Shown here: positions 48,701 through 58,514 of the stretch, piece by piece
Layout of the letters: each line of letters starts with the position of its first letter
Position numbering within the stretch: the first letter of the stretch is position 1
Source: Aphis gossypii
Lineage: Eukaryota; Arthropoda; Insecta; Hemiptera; Aphididae
Direction of reading: 5' to 3'
DNA length: 64,000 bases
Assembly: GCF_020184175.1 (NCBI RefSeq)
Contig: NC_065530.1
Coordinates: 82,251,260 to 82,315,259, forward strand
Program-made: the position numbers and the translations under genes
The notes under the pieces: generated by a model
The model's input: only the letters and a program-made list of their open reading frames with translations
What the model was told of the DNA's origin: nothing
Databases searched by the model: none

Positions 48701-51700
48701 CGCTAACTCTAACTCTAGTAAATCACGTCAGCCAAAATCCTATGTCGGGCTCTCCTATACACAGGTCCTTTCCCTATACTATTCTAAGTCATATCTCTTA
48801 TTTTCAAGATATGTGCATCGTCGTGTCCCCACGAATCACGCGTCCTCGGGTTTATGCGTATATGTGCAATGATCCTATTATAAACTTATGGCACCCAGAT
48901 GACGTTTTTCCCATACCTAACTCCTTATTTGACTTTCATTCCGCGCAACCGCATCTATCTGGTCAATACTACTGCGTAATATAGTTGCGCGTGCGCATAA
49001 AGAGTTGCAGTATTTCTACATGGAATACGTTTTATAGTTTACAAGGGTGTAAAGCATTATGCTTATATGATTGACATATATTGATGAGTACAGGACGTAC
49101 TAGACCTCCCCATAATTAAATATAGTATTGTTGAACTTTACCCTCTCTCGTTAAATTCTGGAATGTGTTACCTACGTCACGGTGTCTTGTTAAAATGTAA
49201 TAGGTATAGAATATCAGAGCACGCAGCACTAAAATCACATTATCGTTTAGAACCGTATACCAATTAATCATATTTAATCATAAGTAATGAAATTAATTTA
49301 ATTGGAATAGGTACCTGAAAACACTAGGTCACCTGCAGGATACACATTTATGCCAATCTAATCATTAACTACTGAATATATTTTATTTTACCTTATTAGT
49401 AAAATTATAAGATCTTATTTATTGAATTATTTTCAAGACGATTTGTTTAATAACAACAAATGTTTAATTTTAACACTCGATTAAATGTAAAAATGGTTTT
49501 AAATTATTTACCTTTCAAGTTTTCTTTTTTAACATTTGGAAAAATATGTACGATATCGAACGGTCTGAAATGTTCAGTTATGAATACTAATAAGAGTATG
49601 GTTTGGAACAACATAATATTATTTCATATTTGGTTTAAATTGTTTAATAAATGGGGAGGTTAATAATACATACATACACACATGATATACACATGTATAT
49701 ACTATATTATTATAGAGAGTTATTAATAAATAAAATATAATAAAAATTATAAGTACAATAATAACATAACAATGAGGGGTTAAGCTATTCAATGCTGGTC
49801 TCCTTTGTTTACCTACGTATATAAGTCATACGATCAAATAGATAATATACAAACACGAACAACCTAAGCGTGTTTAATGTGTGTGTTATATTAATATTGT
49901 ATGTTTTAGCCAGTGTTACATAAACACTGGAAAACACATGCATATTTCTCGGGTGTAAATACCTATTTCGTAAATCGTAAATGTTAGATTCGCGATTTAA
50001 ATAATTAAGTGTTCATATATCACCCAAAGCGGAATGGAAGGTACGACCCCATTGCCCTCCCCCTAAAGGACGGAATTGACACAGGGCGGTCATGCTACCG
50101 TATTTCAGTTTTATTATAAAAATAGATTATTAATTAAAATGTATATGTACTATGCGCATACCTTTTCAACAAAGTGAGCGTCCATCCATCGACTGCGATG
50201 TCATTAGTTGCGGCTAAAACGTTCAAACAAAAGAACGCGAACGTCAACGTGGTCATACGCGTTTCGCTCTCCATCAACCATGTTATATTCGTTGCTATGA
50301 TTATCAGCAACAGTCCTGCGTGCGAGATATTCAATTTTTAGACAATTATTTAGAAACTTCAACTCGAGTCATAATCTTGTAGGCTGTACAATAGTCGTCG
50401 TTTACAATTAGTAATTTAAACGTAGGTATATAGGTACCTATACAAAGTTCCGCCGGGACCATCCACGTCTTCCGTTTGCCTATACGATCTGAGTACATGA
50501 CGTCTACTAACGGAGCCCACAATAGCTTTAAACTCCATGGTATGTCGACCATACCGAACTTTGCCTGAATCAGAAATAAAAGTTGGATATTTATAAATAA
50601 TTTTTAGTGACAATCGTATTCGTATATCGATTCTTAAAACCAATATTATCTATAATGTGTGTACCTAAAAATAATATGTAATAGTAAAAGTACTAAAAGT
50701 ATACTTGCACATACGAATACTGGATTAACAAAGGTTTAATCGGTAAAACCTAGAATTCAACCGACTACTACTGGTAAATGTCAGAATTTCGGATTATTAT
50801 TAACTGATTTTGGTAAATTTTAAGATATTACCTATACAAATCAATTCGACCAAAACAACTCATGATTACCTATACTGCAGTTTTAGTTTTTTCAAAACAA
50901 GAAATATTAAATTTTAAGAAAAACTATATACCTGTACAATGTACATATTATATATTATAGCTTAACTCCAAGTAGATATAAGCAAATAAACTAGGTATTA
51001 TGAAGATAAAACATCAAAATCATCAATAGTAAATAATAGTATAAATAATAGTAATAATCAAAGTTAAACGAGTATTTGAATATTGTTCTTATTTTATTTT
51101 ATTAATAAAATATAAATGATTTGAAAAAATATAAAAATAATATTATTTAAACAAAACTTAATGATGATATAATATTTAACTACGTTTTTTTAATTATCAG
51201 CGTCCAACAGATTATTTTTTTAAATTATAGATGTAATTATGGATATAATAATAAACAAAATATGAATACATAAAGTTCTTACAATATTATATCTATATAA
51301 TAATATTTATTAGTGTATGGTTGACTACCGTGGTATCTTTATCTTTATATATTATTTAAACGTGAGGCGATTTATTATGACAGTTATATCTGAAGTTCTA
51401 CTGGACTGAATTTCATGATTTCTCTTTCTAACGCAAGTACTCGGTATGCAGATGAGCCATCAAAAGAGAAAAGTCCAAAAAGTTAATTATTTAAATAGTT
51501 ACAAGAAGTATAAAGTTTGCCATATTGTTACACACGGCATTCGTTGACGACGCCGGCTGCGTAATTAATAGCAACCATTTATAAACAAAAATTTCCATCA
51601 TAAATCTCAAAATGTCTGTTTGAGCACCTCCCGGGGTTGGGCCTATCACTTTTTAACTTTGCCCATCTTCTTCTGGTAAGTCTAATATATCTCTGTACCA

Positions 51701-54700
51701 AATTTCATCGCAATCGGTCCAGCCGTTTAGGAATGCATAAAGGATAAACAGACAGTCAGAAATTTATTTATATATATATTTATATTATCTCTATATATAA
51801 AAGAAAGAGTACTTAAATAATAATCAACGCAGAGACGAATCTATTTGAGTTATCGAAATGAAATTTTGAGGATGGATTAATGCTATAATTTCACCATGTA
51901 CCGAGAAAGGATTTTTGATTTTGAAGGGTTGAAATCGGCAAAAATAAGTTTTTTATTATTATTTTTTGTTTATAGTTTGTCGCTATTGGTTTTTAATAAA
52001 AATTAGTTGTAATAATAAATTGATGAATGTGTCAACACTCAACACATAAGTCAGGTTGTTATACCAAATACATAAAAACCATTAGATGGCACATTATTGT
52101 ATTTTATCCACCGTAGTAAAAAAAATTGATATAAATTTGAAACTTAAGGGTTAGAAGTTATACACTTATGTACACATTTCATGGGGGTCTGCAGTTCGCG
52201 TATTTCCCGATCCTAGTACGTTTCAGCGCGGGGGGCGGAGCCAAAATCTCTCTGCATAATGTATACATATTTTTACCGATCCTAATCTAATTCAGCGCGA
52301 GGCGCTGAACCCACATAGGGTTCGTAATTATGATATAAACACTTAAAGCAAATATAATATTAAATTATACATAAATTATTTTATTATCAATATTTATATT
52401 TATGTTTATTTATCAATATATTTCACATTAATAGATAATATTTGTTATTATTCAAAAAATATAAGTCTAAAAAGTATAAAAAGTATAAGTATAGACACTT
52501 GAAAATTTCACCAGTTAGGTTAGATTGGCATTTTCTTTACATGATTTTATTTTAAAAATATTTATATTTATGAATATATGTCAATATATATTATACTATA
52601 ATTAAGTTGTATCATGCATATTTGCAAATTATTTTAAAGTTATAATTTATAAAAAAATTTGTGTAATAGCAAAAAGTTGAAAATATATTATATTAAATTA
52701 AATAATAATAATTAAATATTATATAATATAATATATTCTAGACTGACATTTTATCTCCGTTCAGAATCGTTTTTCGATTACAATGATACCTACCTATCAT
52801 TGGATTCAAATTTAGCACTCCTATATATAATAGTGATCCATACAACAGCACCTATGTATACATATAACATCAGTTTTTTAGTTTTATAAAATATTTTTAA
52901 ATTGTATTTTTAGTAGGTTCCAAATTATTAGAGAGATACCTACCTACTTGATCACTCTTTTTTTTTTTAATTGAATTGTCTCGACTTTAGATAGTAATAC
53001 AATTATAGATAGGTACTAGGTAGTGTAGATATTACTATATAGTACTATAGTAGTATTATTACAACCTTTTTCTACCAAATTTTATCTTTTATATTATTTA
53101 CTATCAGTTATTATAAGTTTAAAACGATTATTATAGCAATTGTTTTTGTGCACAGGAAAATTATCAAACGCGTCCGTAAAATTTACCCAAATAAGATAAA
53201 ATTGTAAATACTCAACTGATGTGTTCACAACGTTCCATGTGGCATATATACCTATTTATTGCGGTAATTTTAATTTATATATATTGTTGAAAGTGGATGA
53301 TTATATAGTTATTAGATACTTTATTATAAAAAAAATGGATGTAAGTCAATTTTTTAAGTTTGATACATCTTGTGTTGTTTTAAATAGTGATATTAAAACT
53401 TGTGAAAATTGTAATGCCGTGTTGAGGACTATCTTTGATATAAATAATGATTTATCAAAACTAGTTCAAGATTGGATTAACAATTTTTCTGAAGAAACGT
53501 TTATCAACTGGATTGTTTTTCGTCAAATTTAAAATCCAAAAAGATTTTTGTTTAAAAAAATATACAAGTGTCAACATAATGAAAAAAATAAATCAAAACA
53601 CATTGAATTGAAAACACGTAATCGAAATTTGAAATGTGATGCTACTATTACAATTTTGGTCAAAAAAATTACAAAGGATACTATCAAAAATGATAATTTG
53701 TTAAAAGATGGCTTAAATACTGAAATAAAGGTAAGAGATAATATTGTATATATATTTAAACAATACAATATATCATACAGAATATTTACATTACTGTATC
53801 ATTATACATATATTTATATATCTGTTAGTTATATTATCAAGAATACAGTTAATATAATATATATAGCATATGCCCTATGTAGGTATAATATCGTATATAA
53901 TAATAAATAGTAGAAGTTTTTAATAGGAAGTAGGAGTATAATTTAGTTTTAAAAATTTACCTTTTGCCTATATTAGGATTTAATTAATTAATATATTATT
54001 ATAATATATAATTTATAGAACAATAAAGATAAACATAATAATATACAGTATGATAAACAATCTAATTAATACGCCATTACGTTATTGTTATTTCGTCCAG
54101 ATTAATTTTGAACATCAACATTCAATTAATGTTGGAGAGGCGTTCAGTTACTTAAGAGTGAACCAAAAAACAAAAGACCAATTTTTTGAATATTTTAATA
54201 TGGGAATGACACCTGCCTAATAAAAAAAAATTGTTCCTATGTATTCTTATAATTTTTTAATCACTATAATAATAACTTATGAGGAACTTTGCATTAAATT
54301 TTCAAGTTTTTTGATAGGGCCAAAAAGATTTTATCGACACATAAAAAAACAATTTTCAGAAAAATTGAAAATTTCAGTTGTCAATAAATAGCTCAAAAAA
54401 GGTCAAAATATTTTGAAATTTAAATCACGTAAAGAAAACGTGAATCTTAATAACTGGTAAAATTTTCAAGTATCTACGACTCATACTTTTTGAATAATAA
54501 CAAATATCAAAAATCGTTTGAGGCTAAACTGTTATTTAACGCGGTTTTGTAAAAATTTAAATTTCAAACACTCATAAAAATTGTTTGTCTGAATCCGGTA
54601 GAGTTTTTTTTACAGATATTTGAAGAAAAATTTATGGAGAACCTTGTACCAAATTTTCAAAACTTAGTTATAAAAGAAAAAAAATTATGATTTTTCAAAC

Positions 54701-57700
54701 TTCAAAATAACTTGCAAATTTTCGCGTTTTCGACAGATTTTGTAAAAATTTGAACTAAAAACGCTTATAAAAAAAAAATTGTGACTAACGATTTTTAATT
54801 TTTTTTAGTTACATTAAAAACAACTCATAAGGAACCTTGTATTAAATTTTCAAAACTTTTTGATCATCCAAACATTTTTTATCGACACTTTAAAAAAAAT
54901 TGATGTGATTAGTTTTTGAATTACAACCATATAAAAAAATCGATTCGGTCGAAAACTGGTTTTACGTAAAAATTCCCGTTTTTTCCTCATTTTTTTTTTG
55001 TTTTTTTTTCGATTTTTTTAAAAACTGTGGGAAAATGTTTTACTTTTAAATTTTACCTCTATAATGCACCAAGGATATTCACTTTTACATCGGAAACCAC
55101 CCCCATTGTTTGAAATTGGAGCATTATTTCGACTAGTTATGCTGTACACAGACACAAAAACAAAAAAAAAAAAAAAACACACATCATTGTAAAATCAATA
55201 CATTCTTCACTTCGTTCAGAATCTAAAAGAAAGTTAAAAGAAATTTAGGAGCAAATATACAAGCAAATAAGCTCAATGCAACACATCACTAATATTATAC
55301 ATTTTTATCTTTTTACCCTGTGATTTTTATTTTTATAATCTATGATTTTTTATACATTTTACACTTTTTTTTACAATAACACTGCATGTAACACAGCTTA
55401 ATTATAATATAATATATATTGACATATATTCATAAATATAAATATTTTTAAAATAAAATCATGTAAAGAAAATGCCAATCTAACCTAACTGGTGAAAATT
55501 TCAAGTGTCTATACTTATACTTTTTATACTTTTTAGACTTATATTTTTTGAATAATAACAAATATTATCTATTAATGTGAAATATATTGATAAATAAACA
55601 TAAATATAAATATTGATAATAAAATAATTTATGTATAATTTAATATTATATTTGCTTTAAGTGTTTATATCATAATTACGAACCCTATGTGGGTTCAGCG
55701 CCTCGCGCTGAATTAGATTAGGATCGGTAAAAATATGTATACATTATGCAGAGAGGTTTTGGCTCCGCCCCCCGCGCTGAAACGTACTAGGATCTGGAAA
55801 TACGCCTGCAGTTCACCACAGGTGGATTGCCTATCTGATAATATACTGCTCGCATAATCATAAGAGGGTCTCACGGGAAACGTCAAGCTTAATGGCTATA
55901 ATATAGCGTGACTAACTCACTGACTGATAAACGTAGAGCCTGAACAATGATAGATCGAGGCTTACAATTTACACAGTACATTCGCACCATCAATTTAGTG
56001 TGGAATAAGAAAGCATTTTACAAAATTCGCATTTAAAGTGGCGCTTGCAAAAGTTTTTAGAAATTCAAAATGGTCAATGAAAATGTTTAAATTTTTAACA
56101 CCATTAAACCAAATATTAAATGATAAATTAAACAAAGTTGAAATCGTATTATAGAATTGGCATTTTTAACGGGCAACGAAGTGCACGGGGTCAGTTAGTA
56201 TATATGAATATTGAAAGTAGGTATACTAAAAAAAAAAGAGAGAAAGAAAATAACTAAGCGAAGAAAATGAAACAGAGCAATAGAACATAAAATAATAAAA
56301 CTTTTTATTATAATAATATTAAGCTAATATCAAATAGAGTAGGGCTCAGCTCTCTTTTATCTAAAAATTTAAGCATCAATACTAAAACTAAATTTCAAAT
56401 AAATAATAATAATAATAATATACAATGTATATTATACATATATAATATATATATATGTCGGAATTCAAATTTTATACAAGAGAGTCACAAAACTTATTTT
56501 ATGTAACTTATTATGTTCCCTTTTCGAAATAAATGAAATAAAGATACACATACTATTAGAACACATAAATATGTTTCGTTGTTTCGTTTTCACACCAAAT
56601 AGTATGTTTAGATACAAATAACATATTTCTGTAAAATTTGAAAATGTCATTGGAAATGTTCCTTAACAAAAGTGATATGAAAAATCTTCAGCAGTCTGTC
56701 AGGTATAACAGTAAAAATTTTGGTGACGATACGTTGAACGGTGTGGATTTGTATGATAAACAAAAATCGAGACTTCTATTATGATATAGATTAAAATAAT
56801 TATTTAAAGCGTATATTTAAGGAATCGCCCAGGACTCACCTCAATTATTATTATCGATGTATATGAGATGTGACAACGGCTCGGTTCTTAGAACGGTCCT
56901 GTGGGGTTTGAAGTATAAATCACTGCGTTCTAACTACGACTGATGTACTTAATCTTGAGACTCGAGTAGTTAAGTTAGGTCAAAACGCATCCAATAATAA
57001 AAATAGCCAATTGAAAAGTAGTAGAGTAGTCAGTAACGCGCTGATTGGCTGTATGATGCGAAAACCCACAAAATTGTTGTTTAATAATTATTATTATTGT
57101 TATTCATTTAACGTCGTTATAATATTATTATATATAATATATTCTCTAGGTGTAAAAATAATGATATTAATGTAAGAAAAAAATTGTTTTTGTTATCTAT
57201 AAGTATATTTACGAGAATTTATAAACATCTTAAATCAGTGTTTCTCAAACTTTTTTATCCATGGAACCATTTTTTGTGTCCACTTTTATCGAGGAACCCT
57301 TAAGTTTATTTTTTTAAATTTTATTTTTTTTTGTTTAGCTTTCAACTATAAATTATTACAGTTTGATAATTAGAACCCCTACTCTGTTTCAAAAGGTTTA
57401 ATGCTTAAAACATTTTTTTCCCGTTAGCCGTTACTAATTTTTAGTTAGATTTTTTAAAGTAATTTTCTTGAAAATTTTGAAAAAGGCGCTCAAGTTTCGC
57501 GAAACCCTGAAGTGATTTTCGAGGAACCCCAGGGTTCCACAGAACACAGTTAACGCTGCCTTAAATTATTATTATTTTGCGTAGGTATAAGGTATGTATA
57601 CTTAATAGGATTTTACAATCGAAATAATTATAAGACAAAGGAACAGCCCCACAATTTGCAAACAACTATCAACGGGGGTGGAGTAAGCGGTTGACAGCTA

Positions 57701-58376
57701 TAATATTATGTAGTTAAACAATGTTGTTAAATGTATCATCATATTCATCAATGATATAAAATCTATTTTTTTCTAAAATTAAAGCATAATTTTATGTTTG
57801 TATATTATATTTTTGTAACTTGGATTTTTATCATCATAAATTGTTTATCCTGAAATTCGTTATTTTACGTTTTGTAAAAACCTTCAAAATTACAATAAAC
57901 TATTCAGGGTTTGACCGAATTAATATGTATATATTATAATTTACCAACACCAATAGGTAAGAAGAAACTAAAATATTGACACTTTCCAGTGGTTGTCAAA
58001 CTCTAAATTTTATCGGTTAAATTTAAGCTTTTTTTGATATTCATACTTTTATGGTAAATTATATGTATATAATTAAAATTACCTGTTGAATGTATGAAAC
58101 CTTCATGTTCTGCATGTACGTCCTAATGGCAAAAGAAATTCCTATCGGTACGCCTTGCAACATGTAAAATAGTACAAGCAAAGTCACATTGAGCCTGTCC
58201 CCCTTTAGGTTGGGTTTGATAACTGTTTGCAATTCGGACGGAGTCATGCCGTTGTCGCTACATCGCTCATGGTTGATGACAATTTCGTCTTCTTTACCGT
58301 TTTCTGTAATTGATTTCGTGACAACGACATTTGCGTCTTGGTAGGCAGACTCTAAGTCCACAAGTTCCACATCCAT
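42707..58376 (-). CDS. Slc33a1: Acetyl-coenzyme A transporter 1 (SLC33A1 / AT-1)
   Basis: Multi-pass major-facilitator protein that carries acetyl-CoA into the ER/Golgi lumen for lysine and sialic-acid acetylation (family knowledge). Exons on the minus strand: 58376-58083, 50564-50438, 50315-50162, 48324-48170, 46253-46066, 45927-45740, 44787-44664, 43876-43661 and 42901-42707; phases agree and give 546 aa (human 549). An acidic cytosolic N terminus is followed by TM1 at about 66-90 (LNVTLLVLFYMLQGVPIG). The first loop carries LWAPLVDVMYSDRIGKRKTW, with a family-typical charged motif. NDIAVDGWTLTLL is the AT-1 signature. Later blocks are ENLGYASTCNTSGQALG, KYTCGPRPLKILY, SRIGGTYMSLLNTVW and the C-terminal CKKLAGDECVIVVDGYFVE. 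Intron 1 is 7.5 kb and is a landing site for several transposons. The start ATG 58376 gives MDVELVDLESAYQD; upstream untranslated exons are not resolved. Confidence 0.94.
44444..44468. repeat. (AT)n microsatellite
   Basis: About 12 AT units in the SLC33A1 intron between exons 7 and 8. Confidence 0.9.
44940..45115. mobile_element. hAT-type MITE with perfect 8-bp target duplication
   Basis: A 176-bp element starting 'caggagcgtgcccagg' and ending 'ctaggcacgcccctg', i.e. imperfect inverted ends. The flanks are actatagt at 44932-44939 and actatagt at 45116-45123, a perfect 8-bp duplication as expected for hAT. The interior is AT-rich with a palindromic atataatatattat core. It lies in SLC33A1 intron 7, near exon 7. 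Confidence 0.92.
46254..48169 (-). other. SLC33A1 intron 4
   Basis: A 1.9-kb intron between the exons at 48170 and 46253. It contains the second SINE-like copy (46877-47011). The open frame 47461-47763 on the plus strand has no recognisable domain and sits in an intron of the opposite gene; I do not call it. Confidence 0.5.
46877..47011. repeat. SINE-like dispersed repeat, copy 2
   Basis: Counterpart of 32815-32957 in the same orientation. The conserved core is 'aaaatcggttcttc' with flanking blocks ccctgttc, tacacgacac, gatggtagggtgtc and gttctctc. No clear target duplication or poly-A tail was found. Confidence 0.55.
48325..50161 (-). other. SLC33A1 intron 3
   Basis: A 1.8-kb intron with a GC-richer block at 48545-49020 that may be a solo LTR (listed separately). 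No gene is seen. The plus-strand frames 48742-48984 and 49460-49663 have no family features. Confidence 0.45.
48546..49355. mobile_element. Possible solo LTR
   Basis: The GC-richer segment begins TGTAGCGGGCC and can be closed at ...ATGCCA, giving TG...CA ends with atctaa on both sides (48540-48545 and 49356-49361). An AATAAA-like string follows the first 60 bases. In AT-rich DNA a 6-bp match is weak, so the right boundary is uncertain. Confidence 0.3.
51541..51783 (+). repeat. LINE 3'-end-like fragment
   Basis: The segment holds 'accaaatttcatcgcaatcg' followed by gtccagccgtttaggaat and aaacagacagtcag, then an AT-rich tail. This resembles the 3' untranslated ends of RTE-type insect LINEs as I remember them. 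No reverse transcriptase is present. Confidence 0.4.
52762..52880 (+). repeat. Short dispersed repeat, copy in MULE interior
   Basis: 'tcagaatcgtttttcg' followed by ttcaaattta, cactc and 'ataatagtgatcca'. The same series occurs at about 61046-61120 in the region upstream of SLC33A1. It is a fragment of a wider repeat family. Confidence 0.6.
53335..54220 (+). pseudogene. Truncated MULE transposase, N-terminal DNA-binding part
   Basis: An ATG at 53335 opens MDVSQFFKFDTSCVVL. The frame hits a TAA at 53530 and continues in the same frame as KRFLFKKIYKCQHNEKNKSK...NLKCDATITI, with Cys and His spacing like the zinc-binding N-terminal domain of MULE transposases. After a donor at 53731 and an acceptor at 54100 it resumes INFEHQHSINVGEAFSYLRV...EYFNMGMTPA, then stops at 54220. 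The H-x-H and 'GEAFSYLR' blocks match aphid MULE proteins as I recall them. The DDE catalytic region and C terminus are missing. It is interrupted by one in-frame stop, so it is not functional as read. Confidence 0.7.
56459..56640 (+). repeat. Dispersed repeat R2, copy 2
   Basis: Matches 2957-3140 in the same orientation. It is directly followed by the transposase remnant 56644-56784 and then by repeat R1. Confidence 0.75.
56644..56784 (+). pseudogene. Transposase remnant with piggyBac-like GVDLYDK motif
   Basis: A 46-codon frame ending QQSVRYNSKNFGDDTLNGVD then LYDKQKSRLLL. The spacing V..YN...NGVDLYDK..S resembles the piggyBac-type segment V.xYNxxMGGVDxxDQ, which lies in the C-terminal half of such transposases. 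It is flanked by repeats R2 and R1, which also occur together at 2405-3140. It is too short for certainty and no catalytic aspartates can be assigned. Confidence 0.4.
56790..57610 (+). repeat. Dispersed repeat R1, copy 2, interrupted by a hAT element
   Basis: Reverse-complement match of 2405-2910. The match breaks at 57236 and resumes at 57559, exactly around the hAT element. Shared strings after the break include 'ttaaattattattattttgc' and gtaggtata. Confidence 0.8.
57236..57558. mobile_element. hAT-type element with 8-bp target duplication and paralogous empty site
   Basis: A 323-bp element starting 'cagtgtttctcaaactttt' and ending 'gaacacagttaacgctg'. The flanks are tcttaaat (57228-57235) and ccttaaat (57559-57566), matching at 7 of 8 bases. 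Internal inverted pieces include ggaacc / gaacccc-ggttcc near the ends. Repeat copy 2405-2910 has a single ccttaaat (complement at 2472-2479), the pre-insertion state. Confidence 0.9.
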
Positions 58377-58490
58377 CGATCGTTCTTAAGTTGTTATCAA
58401 CAACGTATAATATTTTGATTGTTGAAACAATATTATCGATAGACAATCTATTTCAATATATATATACATAATTATTTAGTTAAATAGCGA

Positions 58491-58514
58491 TAATAATAAT
58501 AATAATAATAATAA
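58491..58514. repeat. (TAA)n microsatellite
   Basis: About eight TAA/AAT units just upstream of SLC33A1. Confidence 0.9.

Larger units (their letters stand above)
52198..55805 (+). mobile_element. Mutator-like element (MULE) with about 408-bp TIRs and 9-bp target duplication
   Basis: The left arm 52198-52606 and right arm 55398-55805 are near-identical inverted copies; visible differences are few, for example tttcccgat against tttccagat, and aaaatctctc against aaaacctctc. The element starts gcgtatttcc and ends with its complement. It is bordered on both sides by ctgcagttc (52189-52197 and 55806-55814), a perfect 9-bp duplication typical of Mutator elements. The near-identity of the arms implies recent insertion or recent arm homogenisation. 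It contains the N-terminal remnant of a transposase (53335-54220) but no visible catalytic domain, so it is non-autonomous. Confidence 0.93.
51788..56198 (+). mobile_element. Helitron-like non-autonomous element, split by the Mutator-like insertion
   Basis: The left end after an A reads TCTCTATATATAAAAGAAAG, like insect Helitron 5' ends. The right end reads 'gggcaacgaagtgcacgggg' then tcagttag followed by T, like Helitron 3' ends (usual CTRR|T; here TTAG). Removing the 3608-bp insert and one 9-bp duplication leaves about 794 bp. No Rep/helicase sequence is present. The calls of the ends rest on recall. Confidence 0.5.
50565..58082 (-). other. SLC33A1 intron 1 (7.5 kb transposon landing zone)
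   Basis: This intron separates exon 1 (signal-less cytosolic tail and TM1) from exon 2. From right to left it contains: a hAT element (57236-57558) within repeat R1 (56790-57610); a transposase remnant (56644-56784); repeat R2 (56459-56640); a Helitron-like element (51788-56198) holding a Mutator-like element (52198-55805); and a LINE-3'-end-like fragment (51541-51783). The stretch 50650-51500 is AT-rich with nothing recognised. Confidence 0.75.

Noticed and set aside
48742..48984. 80-codon plus-strand frame in the possible LTR
   Set aside because: No domain; proline and isoleucine content follows base composition.
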